From GCA-2732755 sp965228265 (GTDB lineage Bacteria; Planctomycetota; Phycisphaerae; Phycisphaerales; UBA1924), in contig OZ245804.1 in the NCBI GenBank assembly GCA_965228265.1, forward strand, positions 1,426,001-1,490,000: a DNA stretch of 64,000 nucleotides, read 5' to 3'. The stretch's first letter is position 1. The number at the start of each line of letters is the position of its first letter. The position numbers and the translations under genes are program-made. The notes under the pieces are model-generated. The model did no database searches. It worked only from the letters and a program-made list of their open reading frames with translations, and had not been told where the DNA came from. Positions 41,957 through 51,032 of the stretch are shown one piece after another.

Positions 41957-42916
41957 ATGGAAATGTCATTGTCAATGCGTGCCGTGCCCGTGTGTGATAC
42001 TGCCATAGCTTGGTGGTCACCGGGCCATCAGGGTGAGAATATTAAGTATCTCAGCTCAGTTCAATCGAATTATTATCGAATCGTCGCTATTGAGCTAATG
42101 AACAGTGAGTCGCGAGAAGATCCTGCAGTCATGCTCATGATCCGCTCAATGAGAGACCATGCGGCAGAGTTGTTATTTGCGACTCTGCTTTCATTGTTGC
42201 AAGACCCGATAGCAACATGTATCTGGATGACAAAATACAGTAACGAGAGGTTGCGGTCATCGGTTGGTGATCTACTGAGCGAGAAGCCAATATTAACTTG
42301 GAAGGGCGAGGTAGTTTATTCAATCGATTCGGTTGTTAATGATATATTTAGCGGCAAAAGCAGTCTCGGCACTCAGTATGACGAAGAACTAAACCAGAAA
42401 ACTACATCCTTTCTGCGAAGCTTGGCTAATCAATTTGTAGACCCTTTGTACTATTTGGAATATAATTCAATTAAACACGGATTGCGAGCAAAAGTAACTG
42501 GTTCGAAAACTGCGTCAATTCGACATCGGAAAAGTCCTGGTGCCGATAATCAAGCAGAGTTGCAGAGTGGCGATGCGAGTATTGATTCTTTCCATAGCAA
42601 TAAGGCGTGGGGTCAAAGTCATCATGTCACGCTATCGGGTCAATCATTGTCGTGGGACAGTGAGCAAACATGTGTTCAGTTGTGTATCATTAATGACATT
42701 ATTGAGGGCATAGTAACGCGACTTAAAATGTTGAATGGTTTTTCAGGTCCGTTCAGGTGGAAAATGCTTGATAATCTAGAAGCCTTTGAAGACTGTTGGA
42801 AACGAAAAGATCGCGAATTTATTGCATTTGTACCAGAAATTGTAATGAATTCCGAAACCCCGTCTCCAATAACTGTGGCAGATCTAAAGCGTGATCTAAA
42901 ATCTAGAACTCAATGA
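41957..42916 (+). CDS. AT-rich orphan protein of unknown function
   Basis: A 319-residue protein, strikingly AT-rich compared with both neighbours, which points to recent horizontal gain. It looks largely alpha-helical; one recognisable stretch is YLEYNSIKHGLRAKV (around residue 168), resembling an N-S/A-x-K-H-G motif seen in several uncharacterised helical proteins. There is no signal peptide or membrane helix. No function can be assigned. The start could be at 41957, 41963 or 41975, as several ATG codons occur in frame. Its last 7 bp overlap the convergent GNAT gene, so it was fitted tightly into a core-gene boundary. Confidence 0.7.
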   Translation: MEMSLSMRAVPVCDTAIAWWSPGHQGENIKYLSSVQSNYYRIVAIELMNSESREDPAVMLMIRSMRDHAAELLFATLLSLLQDPIATCIWMTKYSNERLRSSVGDLLSEKPILTWKGEVVYSIDSVVNDIFSGKSSLGTQYDEELNQKTTSFLRSLANQFVDPLYYLEYNSIKHGLRAKVTGSKTASIRHRKSPGADNQAELQSGDASIDSFHSNKAWGQSHHVTLSGQSLSWDSEQTCVQLCIINDIIEGIVTRLKMLNGFSGPFRWKMLDNLEAFEDCWKRKDREFIAFVPEIVMNSETPSPITVADLKRDLKSRTQ

Positions 42917-43413
42917 TAACTCACCTGCCAATACCCCACATCAATCGCCTTGCCAAACTTCTCCCCGATCCCCGGAAAGAGCGCAACCCGTTTCATGCCC
43001 ATGGATTCGTGCAGGCGGACGCTCGCCTCGTTGGGCAGGCTGATGCCGCCGATGATGTGGCGGTAGCCGATCGCTCTGAGTCGTGCGAACAGGTCCGTGT
43101 AGAGCGCCTTGCCCACGCCCTGGCCCTTGGCTTCGGGCGCGATGTAGACACTCACCTCGCAGGTGATGTCGTACGCGGTGCGCGGGTTCCAGCGTTTGCT
43201 CCACGCGGTGCCGACGACCTGTTGCCCGCCCGGCCCGTCCCGCTCGGCAATGAGCCAGGGGTACGTCGCCTCGTCCGCGGCAGCGACCTCGCGGGCGAGT
43301 TCCTCCTCGGGGCGGGGCTCGTACCAGAAGCTGGCGATGGTGTTGAGGATGGCGTGGTTATAGATCGCCGTGATGGCGGGCACGTCCGCGGGCGTGGCGA
43401 TGCGCGTAATCAT
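42910..43413 (-). CDS. GNAT family N-acetyltransferase (phosphinothricin acetyltransferase-like)
   Basis: A 167-residue acyl-CoA N-acetyltransferase. The fold order is visible: N-terminal RIATPADVPAITAIYNHAI, central beta strands with VVGTAWSKRWNPRTAY, the CoA pyrophosphate loop APEAKGQGVGKALYTDLF, and the C-terminal GISLPNEASVRLHESMGMKRV. Length and motif order match the Pat/YncA-like subfamily that acetylates small amines such as methionine sulfoximine or phosphinothricin; the real substrate is unknown. It is divergent from mnmG, whose start codon lies 22 bp away, so the two promoter regions are compressed into the coding ends. Confidence 0.92.
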   Translation of the reverse strand: MITRIATPADVPAITAIYNHAILNTIASFWYEPRPEEELAREVAAADEATYPWLIAERDGPGGQQVVGTAWSKRWNPRTAYDITCEVSVYIAPEAKGQGVGKALYTDLFARLRAIGYRHIIGGISLPNEASVRLHESMGMKRVALFPGIGEKFGKAIDVGYWQVSYH

Positions 43414-43435
43414 GTGTCAAGACTATCATTACCCG

Positions 43436-45421
43436 ATGCAGACGAGCTATCGGGTGATCGTGATCGGCGGCGGGCACGCCGGGGCTGAGGCCGCTTGGGC
43501 GGCTGCCAACCTGCTGCGCGAGCCGGGATCGGTCGCCCTCGTCACCGCCAACCCCGCCCGCATCGGGGCGATGAGCTGCAACCCCGCCATCGGCGGGCTC
43601 GCCAAGGGGCAGCTCGTCCGTGAGATCGACGCCCTGGGCGGGCTGATGGGCCTGGCCGCCGACGCCTCGGGCATCATGTTCAAGGTGCTCAACACGAGCA
43701 GGGGCCCGGCCGTCCGCGGCCCGCGGTGTCAGTGCGACAAAGACCGCTACGCCGAGGCCGTCCAGACGCTCATCGCCTCGCGTCCCGAGATCGACGTCAT
43801 CCCGGGCCTGGTCGACGACTTCCTCTTTGAGGGCACCAGGCTCGCGGGCGTGCGGATCTCGCCCCCCTCGGACAAGAAGCCGCTGCCCGTCACGAGCATC
43901 TGCGACGCCGCGACCACGCTGGAGCGCCGGGCAGCGAGCGAGCCGGTCGACCGCTCGAACATCCCGGCCGAGCTGCGCGCCCCCTCGGTCGTGCTGACGA
44001 CGGGCACGTTCATGCGCGGGCTGATGCACACGGGCGAGACCAAAACCCCCGGCGGGCGTTTCGGTGAAGCACCGGCCGTCGGGATCTCCAAGTCGCTCAA
44101 GAATCTCGGCTTCGACCTCGGGCGTCTCAAGACCGGCACGCCGCCACGGCTGGACATGCGCACGCTCGACTGGGACAGCCTCCCCGAACAGCTCGGCGAC
44201 GAACGCCCCGTGCCCTTCTCCGATCTCTCTTCACGTGCGCCGGATGCCGACAGTCGGTTGCCATTCCTCTCGGCGCCCTTCCCGTACCTGCCCCAGCACG
44301 CCTGCCGCGTCACGCACACTACCGCAGCGGCTCACGACATCATCCGCGCCAACCTCCACCGAGCCCCGATTTTCAGCGGCCTGCCCGACGGCAAGGGCAT
44401 CGGGCCACGATACTGCCCATCCATCGAGGACAAGGTTGTGCGCTTCGACCGCGATCAGCACACCGTCTTCCTCGAGCCCGAGGGCCTCGGCAGCCACTGG
44501 GTCTACTGCAACGGCATCTCCACGAGCCTGCCCGCGGATGTGCAGCAGAAGATTGTCCGAGCGATGCCGGGCTGTTCCAAAGCAGAGATCCTGCGCCTGG
44601 CGTATTCCGTCGAGTACGACATGGTCCGCCCGCACCAGATCCACGCGACCGGCATGACCAAGCTCGTCGAGGGGCTCTTTCTGGCGGGGCAGATCAACGG
44701 CACATCGGGCTACGAAGAGGCCGCCGCCCAGGGACTCGTCGCGGGCGTCAACGCCGTGCGCTACGCCGAGGGCCAGAGCGAATGGATGCTCGGGCGCGAC
44801 GAGGCGTACATCGGCGTGCTGATGGACGATCTTGTCACGAAGACGCCCACCGAGCCTTACCGCATGTTCACAAGCCGCGCCGAGCACCGGTTGCTCCTGC
44901 GGGCCGACAACAGCGCCGACCGCCTGACACCCATCGCCGACACGCTCGGGCTGCTGGGTACCGAACTGGGGAAGGTGCGTCTGGCGCTCCACGCCGAGCG
45001 TCAACGCCAGCTCGAGGCGTTGAACGCAGAGATCGATGCGAGGACCGTGAATGGCGAGCCGCTCGCCAAGGCCGTCAAGCGTCCCGAGTTTGGTGAAGAC
45101 GAACTGCGCGCATCGGTGGAGGGGTCGTACGACGACCCGGTCATCACGACCGTGAGCGCCGACCGGGCGTATGCGGACTACATTGTCCGCCAACGCAACG
45201 AGGTCCGCCGCTCGCGTGAGATGGAACGCCGGTCGATCCCGAACTGGCTGAAATACGCGGAGATTCCGGGCCTGAGCAACGAAGCCAGAGCGGCGCTCGA
45301 GAAGTTCACACCCGCCACCTTCGGGCAGGCGACCCGGCTTGAGGGCGTAACGCCCGCGGACATGAGCATCGTGGCGGTGCACGTCCGTCGCGGCGAGCCC
45401 ACGGCCGGGGCGGCTTCGTGA
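43436..45421 (+). CDS. mnmG: tRNA uridine-5-carboxymethylaminomethyl modification enzyme MnmG
   Basis: With MnmE, it installs the cmnm5/nm5 group on the wobble uridine of certain tRNAs, using FAD. 661 residues from the ATG at 43436. The FAD-binding motif GGGHAG is at 11-16; the conserved CNPAIGGLAKGQLVREIDALGG, TSRGPAVRGPRCQCD, TPPRLD and FLAGQINGTSGYEEAAAQGL blocks follow, ending in the C-terminal helical domain. Length fits the family (about 620-650). The stop overlaps the GTG of the antiporter gene, marking an operon. An MnmE-like GTPase starts at 63094, far from this gene. Confidence 0.96.
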   Translation: MQTSYRVIVIGGGHAGAEAAWAAANLLREPGSVALVTANPARIGAMSCNPAIGGLAKGQLVREIDALGGLMGLAADASGIMFKVLNTSRGPAVRGPRCQCDKDRYAEAVQTLIASRPEIDVIPGLVDDFLFEGTRLAGVRISPPSDKKPLPVTSICDAATTLERRAASEPVDRSNIPAELRAPSVVLTTGTFMRGLMHTGETKTPGGRFGEAPAVGISKSLKNLGFDLGRLKTGTPPRLDMRTLDWDSLPEQLGDERPVPFSDLSSRAPDADSRLPFLSAPFPYLPQHACRVTHTTAAAHDIIRANLHRAPIFSGLPDGKGIGPRYCPSIEDKVVRFDRDQHTVFLEPEGLGSHWVYCNGISTSLPADVQQKIVRAMPGCSKAEILRLAYSVEYDMVRPHQIHATGMTKLVEGLFLAGQINGTSGYEEAAAQGLVAGVNAVRYAEGQSEWMLGRDEAYIGVLMDDLVTKTPTEPYRMFTSRAEHRLLLRADNSADRLTPIADTLGLLGTELGKVRLALHAERQRQLEALNAEIDARTVNGEPLAKAVKRPEFGEDELRASVEGSYDDPVITTVSADRAYADYIVRQRNEVRRSREMERRSIPNWLKYAEIPGLSNEARAALEKFTPATFGQATRLEGVTPADMSIVAVHVRRGEPTAGAAS

Positions 45422-47184
45422 TACATTCCGCCATGCTTACTCTCGCGGCCGCGAGCGATGCCAGCGTCATGCGCGATCTGCTCGTCGTCCTCGCGACCGC
45501 CGCCCTCGTCTCACTCCTCTTCCGCCGACTCAAAATCGCGACAATCCCGGGCTACCTCATCGCCGGAGCGATCTTCGGTCCGATGGCGCTCGGCCTCGTC
45601 AAAGACTCCGCAAGCGTCGAAGCCATCAGCCACGTCGCGATCGTGATTCTGATGTTCGGCATCGGCATGCACATGGACCGACGCGACCTGCGCTCCGGGT
45701 TCGTGCCCATCCTCGCCGTCGGGTTCATCTCCACCGTCCTCACCGCCGCGATCGGGACACCCATCGCGATGCTCTTTGGCCTGCCCGTGACCGCGGCCGC
45801 CGCCGTCGCCATCGCGATGTCCATGTCGTCCACAGCCGTCGTCATGCGCATCCTCCAGCAGCGCCGCGAGATCCGCCAGCTCCACGGCCGCATCGCGTTC
45901 GGCACGCTGCTGACCCAGGACCTCGTCGTTGTCGGCGCGATCGCCGTCATGCCCATCCTGGGGCGCCTCGCGCAGGGGAGCGTGGATCTCGCCGAGGGCG
46001 CCGAGCCCGTCAATCTCCTGCGTCTGCTCGCTTCGATGCTGATCACGGTCGGCGCGGTCGGGCTCTTTGTGGTGGTGGGGCACTTCGCGCTCCCGCGCGT
46101 GCTCTCCGAAGCCGCCAAGGACTCGACGCACGAGCTCCTGCTTGTCTGCTCGGCTGCCTTCGGACTCGGGGCTGCGGTGCTCACGGGCGCGCTCGGGCTG
46201 AGCCCGGAGCTGGGCGCATTTCTCGCAGGGTTCCTCCTCGCGGGCACGCCCTTCAAGCACCAGCTCTCGGGTCAGATCGGGCCCATGCGCGATCTCTTTA
46301 TGGCCGTCTTCTTCACAGCTGTGGGGCTCGGCCTCAATCTCGGCATCGTGCTCGAGCTCTGGTGGGTCGTCCTGCTCGGGGTGATCGCGGTCATGGCGGT
46401 CAAGTCGCTCACGATCGGCGGCAGCGCGTGGCTGCTCGGCGCTCCGCCCATCGTCGCGGGCGTCGTCGCCGTCTCGCTCGCCCAAGCGGGCGAGTTCAGC
46501 CTCGTCATCGCGGGCGTGGCCGCGGAACAGAACCTCTTCGGCGAGGAGACCGAGCGTGTCAGAGCCGTCATCATCGGCATCGTCTTCGTCTCCCTGCTTG
46601 TCACGCCCAGCATGATCGCCCGGGCCAAGTACATCGCCGGATTCTCCGTCTTCATGCCGCGCACACCGCTCCGCAAGGCGATCATCAGCTCGTCGGACTC
46701 CGACAACGGCTCCGAACCGGAAGACACCCGCAAGCGCGTTGTGATCGCAGGCTTCGGCCCCGTCGGCCGCGTCGTCGCCGACCGGCTCGCCGCCACCGGC
46801 TTCCAGATCACCATCGTCGAGATCAACCCCGAGACCGTCCGCAAGCAGTCGAGCATCGGACGCCGAGTGATCTTCGGCGACATCACCAACGAGGAAGTCC
46901 TGCACTCGGCGGGCGTCGCCAGCGCCGATGCGGTCCTGCTCACCATGCCCGACGACGAGGCGGTCCTCCGCGCGACGCGCCACATCCGCGAACTGAACAC
47001 GGTGTGCTTCGTCGCCGCCCGCACGCACTACCTCTCGGGCGCATTCCTCGCCAAGGAAGCCGGCGCCGACCGCGTCACTGTCGAAGAGATGGCCACGGCC
47101 GACGCGATGGCCGCGCAGGTCCACGAGGCATTCGGTCAGGCTGAGGAAGAGCAGGACAAGGACGTCAATCCGGCATCGAGTTGA
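45418..47184 (+). CDS. CPA2-family cation:proton antiporter with TrkA-N domain (KefB-like)
   Basis: A 588-residue inner-membrane protein. The first 410 residues contain about 12 transmembrane helices of the Na+/H+-exchanger fold, beginning DLLVVLATAALVSLLFRRLKIATIPGYLIAGAIFGP, with the family stretches SMSSTAVVMRILQQR and GALGLSPELGAFLAGFLLAGT. Residues about 440-560 form a TrkA-N nucleotide-binding domain (VVIAGFGPVGRVVADRLAATGFQITIVE). This layout matches KefB/YbaL-type K+ efflux transporters gated by NAD(H) or glutathione adducts. The start is the GTG overlapping the mnmG stop; the ATG at 45433 is an alternative. Its end overlaps the UVR-protein gene by 20 bp, convergent. Confidence 0.92.
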   Translation: MIHSAMLTLAAASDASVMRDLLVVLATAALVSLLFRRLKIATIPGYLIAGAIFGPMALGLVKDSASVEAISHVAIVILMFGIGMHMDRRDLRSGFVPILAVGFISTVLTAAIGTPIAMLFGLPVTAAAAVAIAMSMSSTAVVMRILQQRREIRQLHGRIAFGTLLTQDLVVVGAIAVMPILGRLAQGSVDLAEGAEPVNLLRLLASMLITVGAVGLFVVVGHFALPRVLSEAAKDSTHELLLVCSAAFGLGAAVLTGALGLSPELGAFLAGFLLAGTPFKHQLSGQIGPMRDLFMAVFFTAVGLGLNLGIVLELWWVVLLGVIAVMAVKSLTIGGSAWLLGAPPIVAGVVAVSLAQAGEFSLVIAGVAAEQNLFGEETERVRAVIIGIVFVSLLVTPSMIARAKYIAGFSVFMPRTPLRKAIISSSDSDNGSEPEDTRKRVVIAGFGPVGRVVADRLAATGFQITIVEINPETVRKQSSIGRRVIFGDITNEEVLHSAGVASADAVLLTMPDDEAVLRATRHIRELNTVCFVAARTHYLSGAFLAKEAGADRVTVEEMATADAMAAQVHEAFGQAEEEQDKDVNPASS

Positions 47185-48004
47185 GCTCGTCGCGCAGGAT
47201 CGCCGCCAGGCGGTAGTTCTCCTGCGTCACCGCCTCGTCGAGACGCTTGCGCAGCTCCGCCTTCTGGCTCACCGGCAGCTTGGGCGTCAGAGCGTTCTTC
47301 ATGCCCTGCAGCACCTGCACCTCGCTCGAACGCTCGAACAGCTCCGCGTGACCGATCGCCGAGAAGTGCTTCCGCAGCGCCTCGATGCCCTCCTCGATCG
47401 CAAAGATCGCGGCCTTGGGCTCGTTGTCACGGATCGCCATGCTCGCAAGCGCTCGGGCACGCATCATCGTCACGTGCGACTTCGTGTGCGAGACCGACTC
47501 CCGGTCTTCTTCGTGCTCGGCGTACTGCGCCAGCAAATCCAGCACACGCAGGTTCCGCGTCGTGTCGCGCACCACCCGCTCGTAATCCTCGAGCGCCAGA
47601 AGCGCGAGGTACCGGTGGTAGTACTGGATCGCCTCATCACGCAGGATCGCGCACTGCTCCCGCGACAGACGGAAGGGCAGGTCGCCCGAGCCCGCATGGT
47701 TGTTCCGTGGCGGCTGGAGCGGGGCCTCGCCCTGGTGCTCCTCCGACTCGAACTCTGACTCGAACTCGCTCTGCTGATCCGCCCGGCTGGCTTCCTCGAT
47801 CCAGCTCTCGACCATCTCCAGGTAGCTCTCGAAGCCCTGGGGGCGCTGCCCGTCCGGGCGGCCGTCCAGGTGCATCTGGAGAATCCCAAGGTCGAGCCGG
47901 ACCTGTACATATGACAGGCCGCTCGCCGACTCGATCAACCGGACGTTGATCTTGCCCGGCTCGTACTTCCACGCATCCAGCAGTTCGGTCAGATCGGGGT
48001 TCAT
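47165..48004 (-). CDS. UVR-motif (UvrB/UvrC) domain protein
   Basis: 279 residues from the ATG at 48004 (MNPDLTELLDAWKYEPG); a frame open to 48112 adds unlikely sequence. Residues about 245-279 are a UVR motif, QKAELRKRLDEAVTQENYRLAAILRDEL, the helical hairpin that mediates UvrB-UvrC contact and is also found in ClpC-linked McsA proteins. The middle is helical and TPR-like (YYHRYLALLALEDYERVVRDTTRNLRVLDLLAQ), and an acidic linker lies near residues 80-95. No zinc-binding CxxC pairs are seen, so it is not a standard McsA. An adaptor role is plausible but unproven. Confidence 0.85.
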   Translation of the reverse strand: MNPDLTELLDAWKYEPGKINVRLIESASGLSYVQVRLDLGILQMHLDGRPDGQRPQGFESYLEMVESWIEEASRADQQSEFESEFESEEHQGEAPLQPPRNNHAGSGDLPFRLSREQCAILRDEAIQYYHRYLALLALEDYERVVRDTTRNLRVLDLLAQYAEHEEDRESVSHTKSHVTMMRARALASMAIRDNEPKAAIFAIEEGIEALRKHFSAIGHAELFERSSEVQVLQGMKNALTPKLPVSQKAELRKRLDEAVTQENYRLAAILRDELNSMPD

Positions 48005-48385
48005 CGGACTCGCTCGGTCGGCCCCATGGGGCGGTGTACGCTCGCTCACCCCGAATCGTAGAGCACGTCCGAGAGTGACGACATCTTTCCCAGGTTCACA
48101 ATCGACACCCAACCGACAATGCTGGGCTTCGTTTGGGCGAAACGACAGTTACCGGGCGAACAGATATCCCGATTACAGCGACATTTCCGTAGCATTGGGC
48201 AGGCACGGCGCGGTAAACTCCTGATGCGGTTTGACGCCAGAGACTTGGTTTGAGTCCGCTGCCCCTCAGGTCGATGCAACCGGGGCTACAGCGGTGCGAA
48301 CCGATGTCCGCGGCTCGCTCATCCGACCGCGAATCGGATGAGCGTACAAGAGGCCCTGCGGTGGCCTCACTGGGAGGTGGGATTC
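48005..48385. other. 381-bp intergenic region upstream of the sigma factor gene
   Basis: This gap between the divergently transcribed UVR-motif and sigma-factor genes holds no family-like reading frame. Near its right end lies a perfect 10-bp stem-loop (48317-48343). No convincing paired -35 and -10 hexamers were identified on either strand. Confidence 0.5.
48317..48343 (+). promoter_or_regulatory. Stem-loop in the leader of the sigma factor gene
   Basis: Arms GCTCATCCGA (48317-48326) and TCGGATGAGC (48334-48343) pair perfectly around CCGCGAA. No T-run follows, so it is not a standard terminator. It ends about 30 bases before the GGAGG ribosome site of the sigma factor gene and could control mRNA stability or translation. 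Confidence 0.55.
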
Positions 48386-49291
48386 GTGAGCCAGGCAACC
48401 GGTGCAGCCCGAACGGGCCGAGGTGGATTGCAGACCGATCTGCAGCTCTATCTCCGTGAAATCAACAAGACGCCACTGCTCACCGCTGAAGAAGAGCGGG
48501 AGCTCGGATGGCGCATCATCAACGACAACTGCCCGATCGCTCGGGAACGCATGATCCGAGCGAACCTCAGGCTGGTTGTCGCCATCGCCAAAAACTACGC
48601 CAACAGAGGCCTGCCGCTGACCGACCTCATCGAAGAGGGCAATATCGGTCTCATGCGGGCCGTCGAGGGATTCGACCCCGCTCAGGGGGCCCGATTCTCG
48701 ACCTATGGCAGCTGGTGGATCAAACAATCTATCAAGCGGGCCCTGATCGGCGCTACCCGCCCGATCCACGTCCCCGCCTACATGGTTGAGCTGATCGCCA
48801 AGTGGAAGAGCCACTCCCGCCGAATCGAGGCCGAGCGAGGTTATCCGCCCACCATCGAAGAGCTCGCCAAGCTCATGGACCTGCCCCTGCGCAAGGCCAA
48901 GATCGTCAAGCGGGCCATCAAGGCCTTCGGCGCTTCCAACCAGGCCCCGTCCGGTGAGGACGGCGACCTGAACACCCTCGCCGACATGATCGCCGACTAC
49001 CGCGTCTCGACCCCCGACAGCGCGGCCTTCCAGGACGAGGACCTCAAGATCCTCCGCCGCCTGCTCGACTCGATCGACGGCCGCGAAGCCGAGATCCTCA
49101 GGCTCCGCTTCGGCCTCGACGGGCAGGAGCCCATGACGCTCAAGCAGATCGCCACGCACATGGATCTCAGCCGCGAGCGTGTCCGCCAGATCGTCGAGGA
49201 GTCTCTCGCCCGCCTGCATCAGCAGATCGAGGGCAACAAGACCGACCCCTCCGACCAGATCCTGCGTCTGACGGGCCGAAACGCCGGCTGA
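48386..49291 (+). CDS. RNA polymerase sigma-70 family factor (RpoD-like, no region 1.1)
   Basis: 301 residues from the GTG at 48386, which has GGAGG 8 bases upstream; an ATG at 48338 would add 16 residues. Region 1.2 (LQLYLREINKTPLLTAEEERELG), region 2 with the -10 recognition helix GARFSTYGSWWIKQSIKRAL, region 3 (PTIEELAKLMDLPLRKAKIV) and region 4 with the -35 helix MTLKQIATHMDLSRERVRQIVEES are all present. The protein lacks region 1.1 and the non-conserved insert of primary sigma factors, so it is either a compact primary sigma or a group 2 factor. It is the only gene on its transcript. Confidence 0.93.
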   Translation: MSQATGAARTGRGGLQTDLQLYLREINKTPLLTAEEERELGWRIINDNCPIARERMIRANLRLVVAIAKNYANRGLPLTDLIEEGNIGLMRAVEGFDPAQGARFSTYGSWWIKQSIKRALIGATRPIHVPAYMVELIAKWKSHSRRIEAERGYPPTIEELAKLMDLPLRKAKIVKRAIKAFGASNQAPSGEDGDLNTLADMIADYRVSTPDSAAFQDEDLKILRRLLDSIDGREAEILRLRFGLDGQEPMTLKQIATHMDLSRERVRQIVEESLARLHQQIEGNKTDPSDQILRLTGRNAG

Positions 49292-49321
49292 ACCTGCCAG
49301 GCCACAACCAGATTCAACCCC

Positions 49322-49348
49322 AGGAACCCGCGCATGTCGCGGGTTCTT
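49322..49348 (+). terminator. Probable terminator after the sigma factor gene
   Basis: Stem of about 8 bp (GAACCCGCG with CGCGGGTTC around a short ATGT loop) about 30 bp after the stop codon. Only a short T-rich stretch (TTCTTG) follows, so efficiency is uncertain. Confidence 0.55.
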
Positions 49349-49424
49349 GCGTGTTCGGCTACCATCACGGGACGGGCCCGGTCCTTGCGAACCCGGGGCC
49401 CGCAAGACCCAGGAAAGGGAGCCG

Positions 49425-50957
49425 ATGAACCACCTCGTGCGCGTGCTGTGTCTCCTCGCTGCGCTGGCCCTGACAGGCCTGACTCTCGCCGACGAGTTCA
49501 CCGATCGTCTCAACGCGAGTTTCAGCAATGTCCCCGACAACCGCCGCGCGGAACGCATCCTCATGCCCGCGCTGGGCGCGATGGACGAACCTCCGGGCGT
49601 GCTGGTCGGACGCGCCGACCGCGTGCTGCTGCTGACCACCTCAAGCCCGGCATGGCCCTCCGCCGTCGCCTGGGCCGAGGCCGAGCCCCAGCGGGCCGCC
49701 CTCGCTGCCCTCGCCGAGATCACCGCCGAGGAGAACCCGCGTCGGCGGATGGAGTTTGCGCTTCCCTACGGCATCGTCGGGATCGACCCCGCGTGGGTCC
49801 GCATGGGGATCCACGCCGAGCTTGGCGATCCGCCCACCATCGCAGCCGCGGATCTGGGCTATCTCGAACGCATGGAATGGCTCGCCTCGCTCGCGCAGAT
49901 CGAGGTCACCCGCCTCGAAGCCGAGGGCAGGCTCGAAGAAGCCACCGAACTCATGTTCGATCTGGCCATCCTCGGCCGCATGATGGCCGACCGCCAGCTC
50001 TTCCAGGAAGTCAGCTGGGGGCTGGGGACCATGCAGACCGCGATGCTCCGCATCCGCGACATCGCCTACGTCGACGCCACCAACGACGGCGACCTGACCG
50101 GCGCATACTTCAAAACCGTTGTCCAGCGCATCGACCTGTCGGGCATCTTCCGTCTCGACCGTGTCCGCATGCCCACGGGCGATCAGATCGGTGCCAGGCA
50201 GCTCGCCGGCCGCGTCTTCGACCGCTCGGGCCAGCCCGATGAATCCGTCTTTGCCACGTCGCTGGCCGAGCTCGCCTCGACCAGCCGCCCGCTCCGCCTC
50301 TTCGCCGAGGCCGGCCGCTGGCAGTCGGCGATGTCCGGGCACGCCGCGTCGCGTGAGACCAACGACAAGATCAACGGCCTGTACGACGACTGGTCGCTCC
50401 GCTGGGATGCCGACACCTTCGACCCGACGTTCCGCACGCCCACCGAGTACGAGCGCCTCGACCGCCAGAGCTACGCGCTCGTCGCCGAGGTCGTGCCCAA
50501 CCTGGGCCAGCTTTTCGTCATGCGGCGTGAACTCGCAGCCGAGCTGGTCGGCACGCGCGTCGCGCTGGCCATCCGCGCCCTGTCCAAGGAAGCGGGCGGC
50601 ATGCCCTCGAGCCTGGCCTTGGCAAGGCCCCGCTACATCGATGACCTGGGCGTCGACCCCTACAACCCCAACCGGGCCGCCAACAACCGCCCCGAACTCC
50701 GGTTCTTCGTCCCCGAACGCGACACCGCCGGCGGGCGGCTGCACGAAATGAACGTCATCCCGCGCGGACGCACGAACTTCAGTGTCAGGCTCGGAAGTGA
50801 GCAGTTCGTGCTCTACTCGCTCGGCGGGAACGAGTTCGATGACCGCGCCGAGATCGTCTCCGACAACGGGCTCGAACTGACAGGCGATTACCTCATCTGG
50901 CCGCCCGTGCTCAGCCTCCTACGCGACTATCTCGAAGACACCGGCAACGCCGAATAG
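49425..50957 (+). CDS. Exported protein of unknown function with pseudopilin-style C-terminal motif
   Basis: 510 residues from the ATG at 49425, preceded by AAAGGGA. Residues about 1-22 form a signal peptide (LVRVLCLLAALALTGLTLA). The body is mostly helical (YLERMEWLASLAQIEVTRLEAEGRLEEATELMFDLAILG). The C-terminal 60 residues carry the segment QFVLYSLGGNEFDD and, near the end, GDYLIWPP; similar tails occur in planctomycete and verrucomicrobial proteins related to type II secretion pseudopilins, where a calcium-binding D-D motif follows. I do not recognise the main domain. It is followed after 75 bp by trxB. Confidence 0.72.
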   Translation: MNHLVRVLCLLAALALTGLTLADEFTDRLNASFSNVPDNRRAERILMPALGAMDEPPGVLVGRADRVLLLTTSSPAWPSAVAWAEAEPQRAALAALAEITAEENPRRRMEFALPYGIVGIDPAWVRMGIHAELGDPPTIAAADLGYLERMEWLASLAQIEVTRLEAEGRLEEATELMFDLAILGRMMADRQLFQEVSWGLGTMQTAMLRIRDIAYVDATNDGDLTGAYFKTVVQRIDLSGIFRLDRVRMPTGDQIGARQLAGRVFDRSGQPDESVFATSLAELASTSRPLRLFAEAGRWQSAMSGHAASRETNDKINGLYDDWSLRWDADTFDPTFRTPTEYERLDRQSYALVAEVVPNLGQLFVMRRELAAELVGTRVALAIRALSKEAGGMPSSLALARPRYIDDLGVDPYNPNRAANNRPELRFFVPERDTAGGRLHEMNVIPRGRTNFSVRLGSEQFVLYSLGGNEFDDRAEIVSDNGLELTGDYLIWPPVLSLLRDYLEDTGNAE

Positions 50958-51032
50958 CCCCGGTGGGCCCGGCGGAATACGCTGACTCCCCAAGGTGTTG
51001 GATATCTGCAACCCCAAAGGAGAACGCACGCC

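Noticed and set aside
45511..47124. 537-codon minus-strand frame, His/Asp/Glu-rich
   Set aside because: Antisense shadow of the CPA2 antiporter gene; composition is that of reversed hydrophobic codons.
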